This document shows, piece by piece, positions 43,201 to 58,200 of a DNA stretch of 64,000 bases (positions are counted from its first letter, which is position 1; each line of letters opens with the position of its first letter). The notes beneath the pieces were generated by a model. The model ran no database searches and was not told the DNA's origin. It was given only the letters and a program-made list of their open reading frames with translations. This stretch comes from Colias croceus (taxonomy: Eukaryota; Arthropoda; Insecta; Lepidoptera; Pieridae). The DNA lies in assembly GCF_905220415.1 (NCBI RefSeq), contig NC_059568.1, positions 9,424,001 through 9,488,000 of the forward strand. The letters run 5' to 3'. The position numbers and the translations under genes were made by a program.

Positions 43201-46200
43201 AAAGAAATGTTCAATTTATAATACCTGTATGTATATTGTATAATCTATTGGCGAAAATTATACTATGTAATATATGCACTGCAAATTGTTTAGCAAATGG
43301 CGATTTTTTTGAACATACTGTTTTCCAACAATTTTGTTGACGTTATGTTTATTATATAATTTTACGTGTTTCCTTCAAGACTGTCACGAGTGCGACGGAC
43401 GATGTATCGAGGACTATCGCATCTGCGATAGAGTGCCCGATTGCTCCGACGGCTCTGATGAGTTGGGCTGTAACGATTGCGATGGACCCGACGATTTCAG
43501 GTAACTTTACAAAATGACATTATTGTTAACACTTGCGGTGAGTCGCTTGCGAATCTTTACACTTGTGCTGCGAATGTTTGTACTGAAGCGAATGATGATT
43601 GCGAACATTTATTGGTTCCATTGTGGTTAAACATAACCTGTATTGTCCACAGATGTACGAACGGCGAATGTATCAAGATTTCCCAACAATGCAACAACGT
43701 CGCTGAGTGCTCTGACATGTCTGATGAGTTGCATTGCAATTCAACCATCATAGCCGAATCTCGTAAGTGTCTAGTGTCTTTACTAATCAATGTGATGGTA
43801 CCAATAAATAAAAAATGCTCGTATGATTTTAAACATTATTTCACCATACGAAATTTATTTTAAACCAAAATGATTTTTAAATTATTTCACCTTATCCTAT
43901 CGATAGTAGGTAATCCTTTTGATAGGCCTATTCTAATTTGAAGTTCGTTATCTGAACCTTACAATTCTCCAAATGTTTATAGGCGTTGGGAGCCCTTACT
44001 ATGCGACCCACCAATTCCTTTGCTGAGTGTAACATAAAAAGCTCTACTTTTGGATCATTCAATAGTATTTTTCATGCGGCTATATTTCATGAGAGTTATA
44101 CCATATTACATATGATTAGGTATTTCCCGTATTTTTAACTATTAAAATATGTCATGAAAACGTTATACATAAGTAATAGAATTCTCGGCGACTAAAGTCG
44201 AGCAATACCTTTCTAACTTCACGATACCATACTTGTTTGAGATTTAATTAACGATGTTACTCATATGTTGGCAAATCAATAAAATCCTTTTACGCTAGGA
44301 AAGTGAATTTACCTAAATTACAAGACAGATACTTTTACAATTATTTCCAATGCTAAAAAACTATAATACTTAAATACTGCTATTGCAACAGTTTTGCAAA
44401 TATGTATGTATATTGCAGTAGGTATAATAAACTACTATTTCTTGTTTTGTAGCTGAATGTAGTGACAACCAATTCCGCTGTCGAAATGGTGCGTGCATCG
44501 ATAACCAGTTCTTCTGCGACAAACACATTGACTGCCTTGACAAATCCGATGAAGAAAATTGTGGTAAGTATTTTAATTAGAATTTTCTAATATGGAATTT
44601 CACTAACACAAAATATATTCACTATATAAATCTAGAATAAAAAGAGCACCAATGATTCTGCGTGTCACTGTGTCTATGTGGCACTAAGCACTGATTCGCT
44701 TAAGCTCACTTAAAAAAAGCACTATATCACGCCTCTTCGTTGTCTTCTATACTATACGGCACGCATTAGATCTACTCACACTTATTTGAACTTATTTTTA
44801 ATTTCCGTGTGATTTCTAAAAATTCATAGGACTGTTAGCGTCAGGATGAGGGTGATTTGTTTAGTACAATTGTTTGTTAGCTGAATGTCTAAATGAGACT
44901 AATATTTAGCATGGTACATGATGAGGCCGTCCCGCTCACCGATACAGACGACGACGTGCCACGAATCTGAATTTACGTGTTACGATGGCAAGTGCATACC
45001 ACATATGCGACGATGCGACAATATCTATGATTGTATGGACTTCTCTGACGAACAAAACTGTCACAACTCTGGTATACTCACGTTAAATACCCCCGTTGTT
45101 ATGGAATGCTCAATTTTTATTTTTATTTTACCGAGCCTTTAGACGGGAGGAGATTTCGTACCTATTTTGTGTTTCTTTGTCTCGCATGTTGTGTCTTAGG
45201 TTTTAATTGTTTTACAGCTTATTTCTCGTAGAAATTCAGAACTTGAACCTAAATGCTTACTTATAGATGTAAGTGCATGAAATAGAAAATTATATTTTTA
45301 AGAAATGACAGAATACTCGAATTTAGATTGGCTGAAAAATAATAGATTCATTCCATGTCCAAGCTCTTAGTTTGTCATTCGACGTGAATTCATCGTAAAG
45401 CCGCGTATCCTATCTCATTAGTGACCTTTTTAACATTAGCCTGATATTTCCATCTTTTAAAATTGATATTAATTTTAGCATGCGACGAGGGCTACTGGCA
45501 ATGTATATCTGGCCAGTGCATCTTGGAATCGGATCGTTGCAATGGCCTGGTCGACTGCAGCGACGCTTCAGACGAAAACGACTGTCCTACTACGTACAGA
45601 CCTTTCGTCACCTACCCACCGCTACCTGAGACTACTCAGCGACCATACTACACGACCACCTCAGCACCGTTCATACCACAATATCAACCGAGCAACCGCG
45701 GTAATATACTTTTATGTTTCTTTCCTTCTAAATATATATACCAATATTTAGAAACTTATAAAATATTTCTAAATATTGGTTGTAGTCTGTTATTTTAAAT
45801 TATTAAATTACCATTTCATTGTTTAGATTCGTAGCTATGTGTTAAGTACTTTGAATTATTGAGGATTTCTTGACACGAAAGGAAGATTGATCATTGCCAT
45901 CTTATCATGTTATTTGTAACCATCAACTCATTCAGTATTTTATAAATCATCTTTACATTTTTTCGTGTTGTATGTATCTTAAACTAGATAATCAATTCAA
46001 CACGATTATATAACAAATGTAGGGACATGAATCTAAGTTAAGATTAATCAACAGTAGAATGCCAAAGAAATCAATGGCGTTGCGAGAACGGGCCATGTAT
46101 AGAGTCGTATCAGCGGTGTGACGGTCACGTGGACTGTCCGCGCGACGGCAGCGACGAGTTCGATTGTCCAGCTGGCAGTAAGAATCCAATAAATGACCTA

Positions 46201-49200
46201 ACAACCCGGAGCTTGAGAGAACATCACCATTTAACACCAGTAGACATAGACACTAATGTTCCCGTCTCAACCAATAATCAACGAGGACTTGGGAGGTATA
46301 ACTGTGTTAAAAATGACCTCCAAGGTACCTCCTATGGATGGGTCTGTAAATAAATCTAAAATGTGTTGGGATTGTTAATAAAATGTAAATCTAATTATTG
46401 TATCTAACAGGGTTAAGCGATACTTGTAATTTGTAAATATTTATAATTGACCACTAATAGCATACAGGAAAACGAATGAACAAACAAATTTTGAATGTGC
46501 ATAAGAAATGGATTATTCAATGTAAATTTTAATTATTTTACTAAAAACATAAATGCTTGTTTCTACATTTATTGAAAATATAAGATTACCTAATGTGAGG
46601 AATCCATTTCTGTCTAACATTGGAGGTGACTTAACAGACACTTTAAACATTGTTTTGAATGTCGAGGTAACAATAATAAATAATAATGTAAATAAATGTG
46701 TTTGTAAGTGCAAAAGAGAAAATTTTTATAAATTATCAGTACGTTATTTATGAAATAACTTATAACATTAATTTCAAGAAACGATAAATACATAACAACA
46801 AATACCTAAAAACAAATATACCTACCTACCTATTTTAAGCCAAAAATAATGTAAATGGTTTCATGTATCTAATTGATAATATAAAAATTTTCACTTTTGA
46901 TAAGAAAACTAATTCATAAATTTAGCGCTAGCTCGGAACACTTAATAAAAAATTAATCATAGAATTACGTTTAATAATAGTAACTATGTTGCGGTTGCTA
47001 ATATTCTAAATAGATTATAAGATCGTACAATAATTGTATTTGAGACTAATTGTAAATAACATAGAATAGCTAAAATAACGCAAATGCAAATATTATAGTT
47101 TATAATTAACACTTACTGATTTGTACCGGTGTTTGATACTAAATGTACCTAACTATATTTTAAGTAACGTTCAACAAATTCCTATATTTAATTTTTATTT
47201 ATACCGTATTATTTTTCAAATAGTTATTCTCTTATTGGTAAAGTTTTTAAATAGTCACTCGCCCTCTGTGATTAACCTAACCTAATCGTTGAAAAATTCT
47301 TTAGAGCATATAATAATTTAGACTTCTTTACAGGTCCAGTCGCCCTTGATTTGAAGACTTATCCCTCAGAGCAGACTGTGAGAAACGGTAAGATAATTGC
47401 TAAAAGTAATTTAAAATTATATAAAATATGTAATAATGATCTTTTATTATGAACAATGTTGAACAGGTCTTTAGCCGAAGATATTTATAAATGAAATATG
47501 TCTCCAAAAAGTATATGACTATCTATAAGTGCAGGTTCTGGGAAATTCGAAAACCCGATTCAAATTACTGTTAAGATATCTTAACTGAAAACAAATCACG
47601 AAAGTACTTATTTACTTTAACTCATTGTCTTTTTATTATGTGACAATTTGAAACACTTTTTAATATTCGTCTTTTTAATTTATCTCACATTGTGATAGCG
47701 GACACGGTGGATTATTAGGTATTATTAATAGATGAGGTTCTATTATTAACTAATTTTAGCGCTTTAATATATATTATTTTAAAAGACAAGATATTAATTT
47801 ATTTGTTTCTTTCATGGTGGTGGTACAGCCAATTCTGGTGAGTCAGGGTACCTCTAAATATGGGTGCAACTTGGTTTACCTAACGTTTGAAAATAACAGA
47901 ATAACTCTGGGTTTTATTTGAAGTTTTTTTTAATAGAAATGGTTTTCCAATTATATATTTATTATTTAATTATTTATCTATATACAAATAGTCAGGCGTC
48001 GTTGTTCTTGAGCTGAGTTTTGTATATAACTAAAAAGAACGCTACAAAATATGGTGATTTATAACCGAATTTAACAAGAACAATTACGCTGCATGACTAT
48101 TTTCATTTTTGCACTTTTATTATGTATATAATTAATGGGTTTATATATATTTTAATACAGCACTTGTTTGAGTTTTAGTGTGAACAATTTTTAATCTTAT
48201 TCATTTTGATTTTAATCGTTTACTCGGGTGGTATTATATCGGTTATCAATTATTATAATTAAATTTATTAATATATATATATATTATATTATATTAAATA
48301 AACCAGCATACAACACAGAAAATTCCTAATACCTATATTATGAAATTTAATTGGATTTAATAAAATATTTTATATGGCATGCTGAAACCTTAAATTGTAA
48401 AGAAATGTTTCGCAATTTGTATAACAGTTTTTAAAGGGTTTCTCATATTATAATTTACACTGAATACAAAGACTTCTCATTTAACATTTTATATAATAAT
48501 CTCTTTAATGGGCAGATCATACCAATGTAAGGGACTCATTACCAATGTTAAGGTCATATAAGTAGTTCCTTAACAATACATACACATAAAACATAATCAT
48601 TTCAAAAGCAACCTTATAACGGAAGAGTAAGTATTTTACTTTATTCTTAATGATTTCTTCATGATTTTTTTAAACAAACCGTCTATTGCTGAAGGAAAGG
48701 GGGTGATAGGTATACAGGATAAACTAAGTCAGCATAATTGAAGAACGAGACAAGATAACAAAAATGTTATTTACCTATCATCAATCACGTTGGGACTAAA
48801 ATAAGCCTGTTTTATAAAATAGTTACCTTCATATCGCACTATTAACATAAGCACACATACCTAGTTATAATTAAAATGTCCTCCTCAATTGACACTTTTC
48901 AGCTGAACTTGGAAGATTTCATTGTGGACTTCATACATTTTAGAAAATGTCATTTTTTTCTAATAAACAATGGAATGCTGCAAATGAATGCTGGGATTGG
49001 GTGCACGGTACAGCATTTGTGTTAGTACTATACAAACCGGTATATTTTAGGAGGTGATGTGGTATTCTCCTGCCGTGACGAAGGACCAGTAAGAGCGGCT
49101 GTGAGATGGGTCAGAGAAGGCGGCAGGCCTTTAAAACCTGGCTCCGTAGACCGGAATGGACGTCTCGAAATGAACCAAGTTACAGTAAGTTTTCTGAGCA

Positions 49201-52200
49201 GTCAAAATAAATTAGTGCATTTTATTGTATTAATTGTACATGTCACGTGACGCATATATATTAGAAAGAAAAAAAAGAAGAAAGGTACAAAAAATAATTT
49301 CATCATTAAAGAACACAAAAACACATTTCAACGTTATATTTATTTTCAACTTCACTCTTAGTAGCTCTTAGTCATAAAATGTATTTATAAATAACGGTCT
49401 TAACCACAGTTTCATTAAATGGAAACTGAATTAATGTTTACCTTATCAGACGGGAGACAGCGGTGTCTACATCTGTCAAGCTCCTAGATATTTGGGTACC
49501 AGAGGCGCTGAAATCAGGGTTGTCCTGAATGTTGAAAATGCACGTAAGTATAACTTACTTAAGCGATTAATGCATTCCTTTAACATTCTTATTTTTCAAT
49601 TTAATTATTAGTGATAATTTTATGATAATATACTATTTATTTCACAGCGGCAACCTCTAGCCCACCCTTCGCTGCTTGTCAATCTTACCAAGCCACATGT
49701 GGTAACGGACAATGTATTCCTAAGACTGCTGTATGCGATGGCAGACTCGATTGTTCCGATGGATCCGACGAAGACGCTTGCAGTAAGTAAAATTGTTATT
49801 TATTAATGTAACTATCAATATCATTACAGCTAATAAAATATAAACAATCGAGTTATAGAATGAACATTATGTAAACTAATATTAATTTTATGCAGACCAA
49901 AACGGCATGTGTGAGCCCAACCAATATCAGTGCGCAAACCACAAATGTGTACTCAAAACATGGCTCTGTGACTCTGAAGACGATTGTGGTGACGGTTCCG
50001 ATGAACAGAACTGTGGCCCCTCAGATCCCTACCAGCAATGTAGCCGAGTGGAGTTCGCATGTGCAACCCAAAACCAATGTATCCCCAGGAGTTTCCACTG
50101 CGATGGACAGAGCGATTGCTTTGATAAATCAGATGAACTTGGATGTGGTAAGTTATACATGCCTTTGTTTAGGACTGACTGATTGCAAAATGCAGTTTCA
50201 GATCTTTGTTCCTTTCTAGTCACCTGCTTTATAACAGGATATTTTTAGTTATATTCTAATTTCTTTGTAGCTCCCGTCCACGTCACTCGTCCTCCAGCAC
50301 CGGCTAATGTCAGACTAAACCCTGGTGACACGCTCACCCTTGTATGCGAAGCTGTTGGTGTTCCCACGCCGCTTATTTCTTGGAGATTGAACTGGGGCCA
50401 TGTTCCCGAAAAGTGTACATCGACAAGTGAAAACGGTATCGGAACCCTTACTTGTCCAGACATGCAGGTGAGATGTTATTTTGGTTGGACTTGGTAATGA
50501 GGCTTTAAATAAATACAGATAATATTATAGAATTGAATTATTTATAAATTGTGTTATTTTATTGCTTATTTCAATTTCAGACTGAAAATAGCGGTGCGTA
50601 CTCATGTGAGGCCATCAACAACAGAGGTACTGTGTTTGCCGCACCTGATTCTATTGTCTACGTGAACAGATCAGAAGCCTTGTGTCCAGCTGGATATTTC
50701 AACAGGTACAAACACATATAACACTTTATATCTTTTAAGTAGTTAAGTTTTCCTAACATTTTTCATTAATTTAATATTCACATCATTTTAGCGAGGCGCG
50801 TTCACAAAACGAATGCATCCGTTGCTTCTGCTTCGGTGAATCAACAACTTGTAAGAGTGCTGACCTCTTCACATACAATATGCCCACTCCTCTCGGAGAA
50901 GGTGGCACTAGACTCGTTGGTGTCAAACAAACATACAACGGTGACGTACAAATCGACAAACAGCAACCCATTTTCGACCAATTTTACTATCAGCCACTCA
51001 GAAATGGAGCTACCGTATGTTTTTCAATATTTTTATTTTCGTATGATTATTTTAGGAATATATTAAATTAAAAAAGAATAATCTTCTTTAACAGGTCACA
51101 CAAGTGTCAAATTTCAATGATGTTTGGTCAAGGAACACTGGCACTCACCCGTACTTAACTTTGCCCGAAACTTATAACGGCAACCAACTGACATCATATG
51201 GTGGTCACATTAAATACAGATTACTGCCACATAACCCACAACCTTATGGTAGCGACGACAAAGTTCCCGATATTATAATCATGGTATGTATCTACTATTT
51301 AATAAATTTATCACAATAATATTACCAACAACTTTATTCAAATTCCGGTACTAAAAGAATACTTACGTTTCATCATCGTATAACTTATTTTTATTATTTC
51401 AGGGTAAATATCAAAACCTGGTGCACCAAAACCGTGGCGACCGCTACTATGTAAACGCACGTTTAACTCCTGACAATTGGCTGAAACCCAGTCCCCGAGG
51501 CTTGGTACCAGCTACCAGAGAAGATATTATGATGGCGTAAGTATTATGTACTTAAATGCATTCACATATTTTGATTTTGGGACGGGCATTATCACGTATA
51601 TAAAATATAAATATTTTTTAAATAATTAGCTTGGACGACGTCGACATGATTCTTCTCCGTGCCGATCTCAACAACGCCGGTGTTAACATTACCGAATTCA
51701 CAATGGAATCTGCTCAGCATATAAACGTTGGTCTTGGAGCTGCTAGCTTGGTCGAAGAATGTTCTTGCCCACCGGGATATGAAGGCCTTTCTTGCCAGGT
51801 AATATAATTATTTTCTAAATACTTCAAACTTATGCAATTCTGTTTCGTCAATATTAAACATAATTTGTTGTTCCTCAAGAAATGCGCATCTGGATACGCC
51901 CGTGAAAGCTCTGGACCATGGCTCGGATCGTGTGTTCCCAAGCGATCTTGCCCACCGGGTACATACGGCGACCCCAACAGTGGAGGTGACTGTAGACCGT
52001 GCCCTTGCCCACTTACCAACAGGGAGAACCAATTTGCCAGAACTTGCTCACTTGGACCCAGCGGAGTGGTCATCTGCGATTGTAACCCAGGGTATGTAAT
52101 ATTTAATATTTTACTCCTTGAAAATAAATACAAAACAAAACCACATTAGAATATCGTTTATAAATTAATAATTAAATATTGGTAACAGCTACTTACAATT

Positions 52201-55200
52201 TCCACAAAAACGAATATTTATGATAATTATTTTGATTCACAGTTACGAAGGAAACGACTGCAGCCGTTGCGCTCCCAATTATTATGGCAACCCATTGATA
52301 CCCGGAGATTCATGCAAGCCCAAACCATCAGACAACTGCAACGCTTTAGGAACAGCGCAAGTACGACTACCTGACGAGTGTGTGTGCAAAGACAACGTAC
52401 AAGGAAGATACTGTGACCAGTGCAAGTCTGGCACATTCTTCCTTTCTAACGATTTCAGGTATGGTGAAGTTTTTAAAAATATTATTTGCGATGAAATTTC
52501 ATAAATATAATTTTCTTCTTCGGTATGGTATATTATAATATACCGTAAAACTAATAAAACTTTTTTTCAGATACGGATGTGCCTCATGTTTCTGTTCAGG
52601 CGTTTCCCAACAGTGTATGAGCAGCAATTTGCGTAGGAAAACAACCACAGTACGTTTCAATGTGCCACAAATCGTCGGTCAAGTGAAATTATACAAGAGT
52701 GCGCCTTTCGGTTCCGGAGGCTCAGTGCGGTATAATGCTCCCATCGAAACCGACATTCAACCAGAATTATACGGAGGGGAAATTACTCTCAACAGCTACG
52801 ATAGAGCTCAGCCTTCCATTTACTACTGGAGTCTTCCAATCAGGTATAGCTAAAAGATAGTGCATACTTATGAATATTTATGACATACTAGCTTTCCACC
52901 CGCAGCTTCGCCCGCGCAGTCAAAGAAAAACCCGCATAGTTCCCGTTCCCGTGGGATTTCCGGGATAAAACATATGCTATTTCCCTGGGTAAAAAGTAGT
53001 CTATGTCCTTTCTCGGGTATCAAAATATCTCTATACCAAATTTCATGCAAATTGGTTCAGTAGTTAAGGCGTGATTGAGTAACAGACAGACAGACAGAGT
53101 TACATTCGCATTTATAATATTAGTATGGATTTTAGTAATGAATTATATTGCTAATTGTTTTTTCTTTCTATTATAGTTTCGCTGGTGATAAAGTAACAGC
53201 GTATGGTGGCTTCCTAAATTACGAACTACACCATGTACCAATTGCCAGTGGACAAAGCTCAAGGAATAATGCCGCTGACGTGCAACTTATCAGCGTAAGT
53301 ATTAGTGCAGTAATGGAAGAAAATAAAAAGCGTTTGCCATTAAATTGTGAAGATTTTGATTTTCTTTCAAATATTATTATATCTTTAATGTGGACACAAA
53401 ATATGTTTAGTAACTTTTCTTAAATAAGTTTCATAAATCTTTACAGGATAACAGTTTGACATTCAACTACTTCGGTAACTTTGCACCTGACAGTGAAGGT
53501 TACTTGAATGCAAGTGTACAATTCTTGGAGAGAGGTTGGCAAAGGTAGATCATCATTTTTATATTATTAACAAGTCAAAAAACAAAATTTCTTGTAACTT
53601 TAAATATTAACTTTAAATATTAAGATATAGTGTCTTCATTTTCATTTTTTTTATTTCCTCAGGCCCGATGGTAAAGAAGTGTCCCGCGAACATTTCCTTC
53701 TCGCTTTAGCCGACGTGAAAACAATTTTGATAAAGGCAACATACACAACAGACACAGAGGTCGCTTCTATTGCTAGCGCTAGCATTGAAACCGCAGAAGC
53801 TGGTGGCACTGGACCCTTGGCGCAGCATGTAGAACAGTGCGTTTGCCCAGGAGGTTATGTAGGAACATCTTGTGAGGATTGTGCCCCTGGTTATACAAGG
53901 TCAGTTGATGTGAACTTTACACTTTCTCTTTGTAAGATATTTCAACGTCTTTCATCGTCGTCGTCAACGTCGCCATTGGATCGCAATTTACTAAACTGGT
54001 GATAATATTTTTGTACAAAATATTCGTTTTCATGATCTCAATTTAAAAAATACAAAATATTGGTTTTCAATTTGAAAATGGAAATACTTTAGAAATTTCT
54101 GTTGTATTCAATATGTAGTACTTTGTTAAATTAAAAATTAAATTGCCTTTCAGGATCTCAAGTGGACTCTATCTGGAACATTGTGGTCCTTGTGATTGCA
54201 ATGGACACTCCAACATGTGCCACCCAGAATCTGGTGTCTGTTATGTAAGTAAATTGTTCTCTATCAATATTTTTCTTATAAATAAATAGAACTTCAAATA
54301 TAAAAATATCTAAAAACAAAACATTCAATTAACATTTCTAAATATTTTCTAGGACTGCGCTCACAACACCGCTGGAGCGAACTGTGAATTGTGTAAGGAA
54401 GGATACGAAAGAGACCTTTACAATAACTGTGTCCAACGTTCACCCAGTACACAAACACCTTGCAAGTTAGTATATTTATCTATTATAACGTCCAAAATAT
54501 ACCTCTCTCTTCTTTACTTATAAAAATAACATCAGATTGCAATTATAGAAACTTTGGCTAAAATATTATATTTCTTCACAGCTGCGACCCACGTGGAGAA
54601 GAAATTCCGTGTGACTCAAACGGCTACTGCTCATGCAAACAAAACGTTGAGGGCGAATCTTGTGACCGTTGTCGACCTGGAACCTTTGGTCTGGAGGCAT
54701 CAAACCCTCTTGGATGCTTGAACTGCTATTGCTCTGGAGTAACTAGCAATTGCCATGAGGTAAGTCATCTTTATTCACGTCTATAGGTCACTCATTGAAA
54801 TTTTTTTGGAGCCCCTCTATTAAATAATTTATTTTTGTCTTATTTGCAGGCCAGCCACTACACACGTATTCCAATTGCTGCACCTATCTTTGGAGAGAAC
54901 TACGGAGGATACACTCTTACAGATCTGAATGGAGAACAAGTTATCAACGACCACTTCGTACCGGCTCCAGATGAAAGTGAACTGATGTACATCTTCTCGT
55001 TCTTACCTGAAGGAGAATTATACTGGTCCTTACCTGTATTCCCAGGTAAATATTTATAAAGATTTTTAAATATAGTAAAACCCATACAAAAATTTTAACA
55101 CGACGATAGTTCGTATGTTTCGTAGTAATTTTATATATTCACTATTTTTTATTTTTTTTCCCTACAGGTAACAGAGTGTTATCATACGGCGGTGTTCTTT

Positions 55201-58200
55201 CAATGACACAAAAGTTCCAAACCGGAGGCTACCCCGGTGAATCTTCACCTGGAACTGACGTTGTACTTATTGGTGATCAAATATCAGTTTACTGGATGAA
55301 TCCAACACCTATTAAATCTGGTGAAGCTTTCGTAAGTCTTTTACTTGGATTTTTGGCTGGAAGTTCCATTGGTGCTCTTTATTTTAATATACTACAATAA
55401 TAATATTTTTTTAGACCTACCAAGTACCGCTCCGCGAAAATAACTGGTTCGTCCTTAACTCAGCGCAACCTGCAAGTCGCCACGACTTTATGGGGGTTTT
55501 GAAGAATCTCCGCAGAGTTTTAGTGCGCGCCACACTCTCGGATAGAATTACCTCAACAGCTATTGCCGACGTTTCTATGGACACTGCTGCGGAAAGCTAT
55601 GACACCACATCACCAGTCGCTAAAGGCGTCGAGGCAAGTTAACTTTGATTTGAATTAATTACGATTTGATAGTACATACATGTTATTTCTTCTTTTGTAT
55701 GTTCCTATATGCGTATGCATATTTTTCAGCAATTCATTTTATTTTTAACTTCCAGATGTGCATGTGTCCAGAAGGCTACAGTGGAACAAGTTGTGAGAGT
55801 TGCAACACAGGTTATTACAAAGACCAGAATGGTTACTGCAAACAATGCAACTGTAATGGTCACGATTGTCAATTGAACGCCTATGATGAAGTCGTCTGCA
55901 ACTGTAGACCTCCTTTCACTGGACCAGATTGTTCAACTGTTGGTACGTTAAAAATAGATTTTACGTTAAATCCCACATGCTGACTCCCTAATAATTTCTG
56001 AAATTGTTTTGAGTAGGCTGAACAATATCATTATCAGATAAAGTACACAATATAGTATTTTGAAAACTTATTCTACACTAATTCTTTCTCTCAAAACATT
56101 TTTCATATTAATGACATTTTATATGCATGCTAAAATGTAATAATGACCTAGGCCTGATTATGGAACTCCATCCAACTATACACGACGACCACCACAACTC
56201 TATCCTTGTTGGAGTTACGTTTACGTGCAAATATAGAGCTCCAGAACCATTGACAATTCGATTTTTCCACGACGGAACTGAAGTAGGAACGCCAAAACTA
56301 TATAACGAATCGACACTTCAGAAAGACGGCTGGCGATCTGAACATAGTTGGCATACTATGTGGAATACAATGCAACAAGGCGATACTTATGAGTGCCGAA
56401 CGTTTACTAAAGGGGGATTTACTCTCGGGGTTCTTACCACTACCCTCCCCGAGAAAGGTAGACCGAAAGATGTGCCGTGTCTGTCTTGTACAATATGCTT
56501 CGATAATGTTCACAAATTATAACTCATTTCCATCAAATAATAACAACAAAATGTTGTCAAAACGTCCAGCCGTGTTTTGTTTTTGTTGCCACGTTCACAA
56601 TTTTTAATATTTAAATTCATGTTTATGGTTTTATTACTCGAACTGTTGATTCTATAAGTTTTGTTTTGTCTTCATTTGTTAATTACATTTCGCTAGGATA
56701 GTTTTGTGTAAAAGTATATTAACATTCGATTCGTCTTTAGATCATATAAAAATAGGTATAAATGATCTAAATGATATATGAGTAATATAAAAACTCATTA
56801 GAGTACATGTGTTTTTCAACGATGCAACGGTTTCTTCCACAGAAGGTGATTCAAGCGTAGACCAGACGACACGTCCACCACTTCCACAAAGTACCGTAGT
56901 TGTCAGAATTACGAGCCCAACCATTAAGATCCAAGAATTGGGAAGCACAGTCAACTTCACTTGCCAAGCCAGAAGCCGTATGGTTCAGAGACCACTACAA
57001 ATATCTTGGTCTAAGGCTGATGGATATTTACCTCAGGACAGAATTCAAATAGACCAGACTAATGGAATACTTCTTATTACCAACCTCCAAATCTCCGACA
57101 GTGGTAAATACATTTGTCAGACAAGTGATGGAATATCAACTGCCCAAGCCATTGCCACCCTTAAAGTACCTGGTAAGTTTATATAATACTCTCTTCATTA
57201 ATTTGATCAATAATATAATTTGGTGAATAGTAACAATATTCTGATGATATTAAAATCCCAACATATTATAAAATATTTTGTATTATGCTTTCGTACGGAA
57301 TAGTTGTCCCGGAAAGAGTTTTCTACGCTAAAGGTAAATTGATATTATTATTATATTGAGATGAAGTCTTTTAAAACTTCAATAAATGTTAAATGCAAAC
57401 TCTTTGTATTAATTCAATTATTTTATCATCAGGCAACGACATGACCCTTCCGACGGTATCAATAAGCCCATCAATAAAGGAGTACTACGAGGGAGACAGG
57501 ATTGAACTCGTCTGCAGCACAACTGGTAACCCTGCTCCAAGGATCACTTGGCAGAGGGGAAGCAATCGGCCATTACCGAGATCAACTGAAGTTTATGACG
57601 CTCTTCTGGTGATTGAAAGTGCACGACTTGAAGATTCTGGTGAATACAGGTACGACATCATCCATCACGTGTGAATAAAATAAGCGAAAGTATTAATCTT
57701 ATATTGCTTTCATTATGTTTTATGAAAATATAAGAAAACTCTATCAGTTATGAATGACTTTATAAACAAAAAATATCATTTTTATGATATCATACTTGAA
57801 GCTGTGCAATATACAGAAATGTACTATATAAAAAGGAGACGCCTTGAATAAAAATTAACAAACATTTTTAACAATATTATTTTTTCACAAATTAAAATGC
57901 GCATAACCTTTTCAGATGTATTGCATCGAACGCTGCTGGTTCAACAGACAGGACGGCAGTAGTCACCGTACGTTCAAGACCTTCATGGCCTTCTACTCAA
58001 GACAAATTGACTGTATCATCGGCTTCGCCTACCATCGATGAAGGACAAAGCACCAGAATTGTGTGTACCGGAACAAGTAACGTACCTGCTGGAGCTATTG
58101 ACTGGGTTAGGTAAGAAATCCCACGTGGTCTTGGTTTCAACCGTAATTTTGTCAACAAGTACATTATACTTACATTCATGTCTTATTTACAGACAAGACG

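Noticed and set aside
43501..43652. Open frame through the exon 14/15 intron
   Set aside because: It is in frame with exon 15 but not with exon 14, so it cannot be a read-through form.
46553..46753. 66-codon open frame in the intron before exon 20
   Set aside because: The end resembles an Ig G strand only superficially; there is no phase-compatible acceptor and donor pair, and no Cys or Trp pattern.
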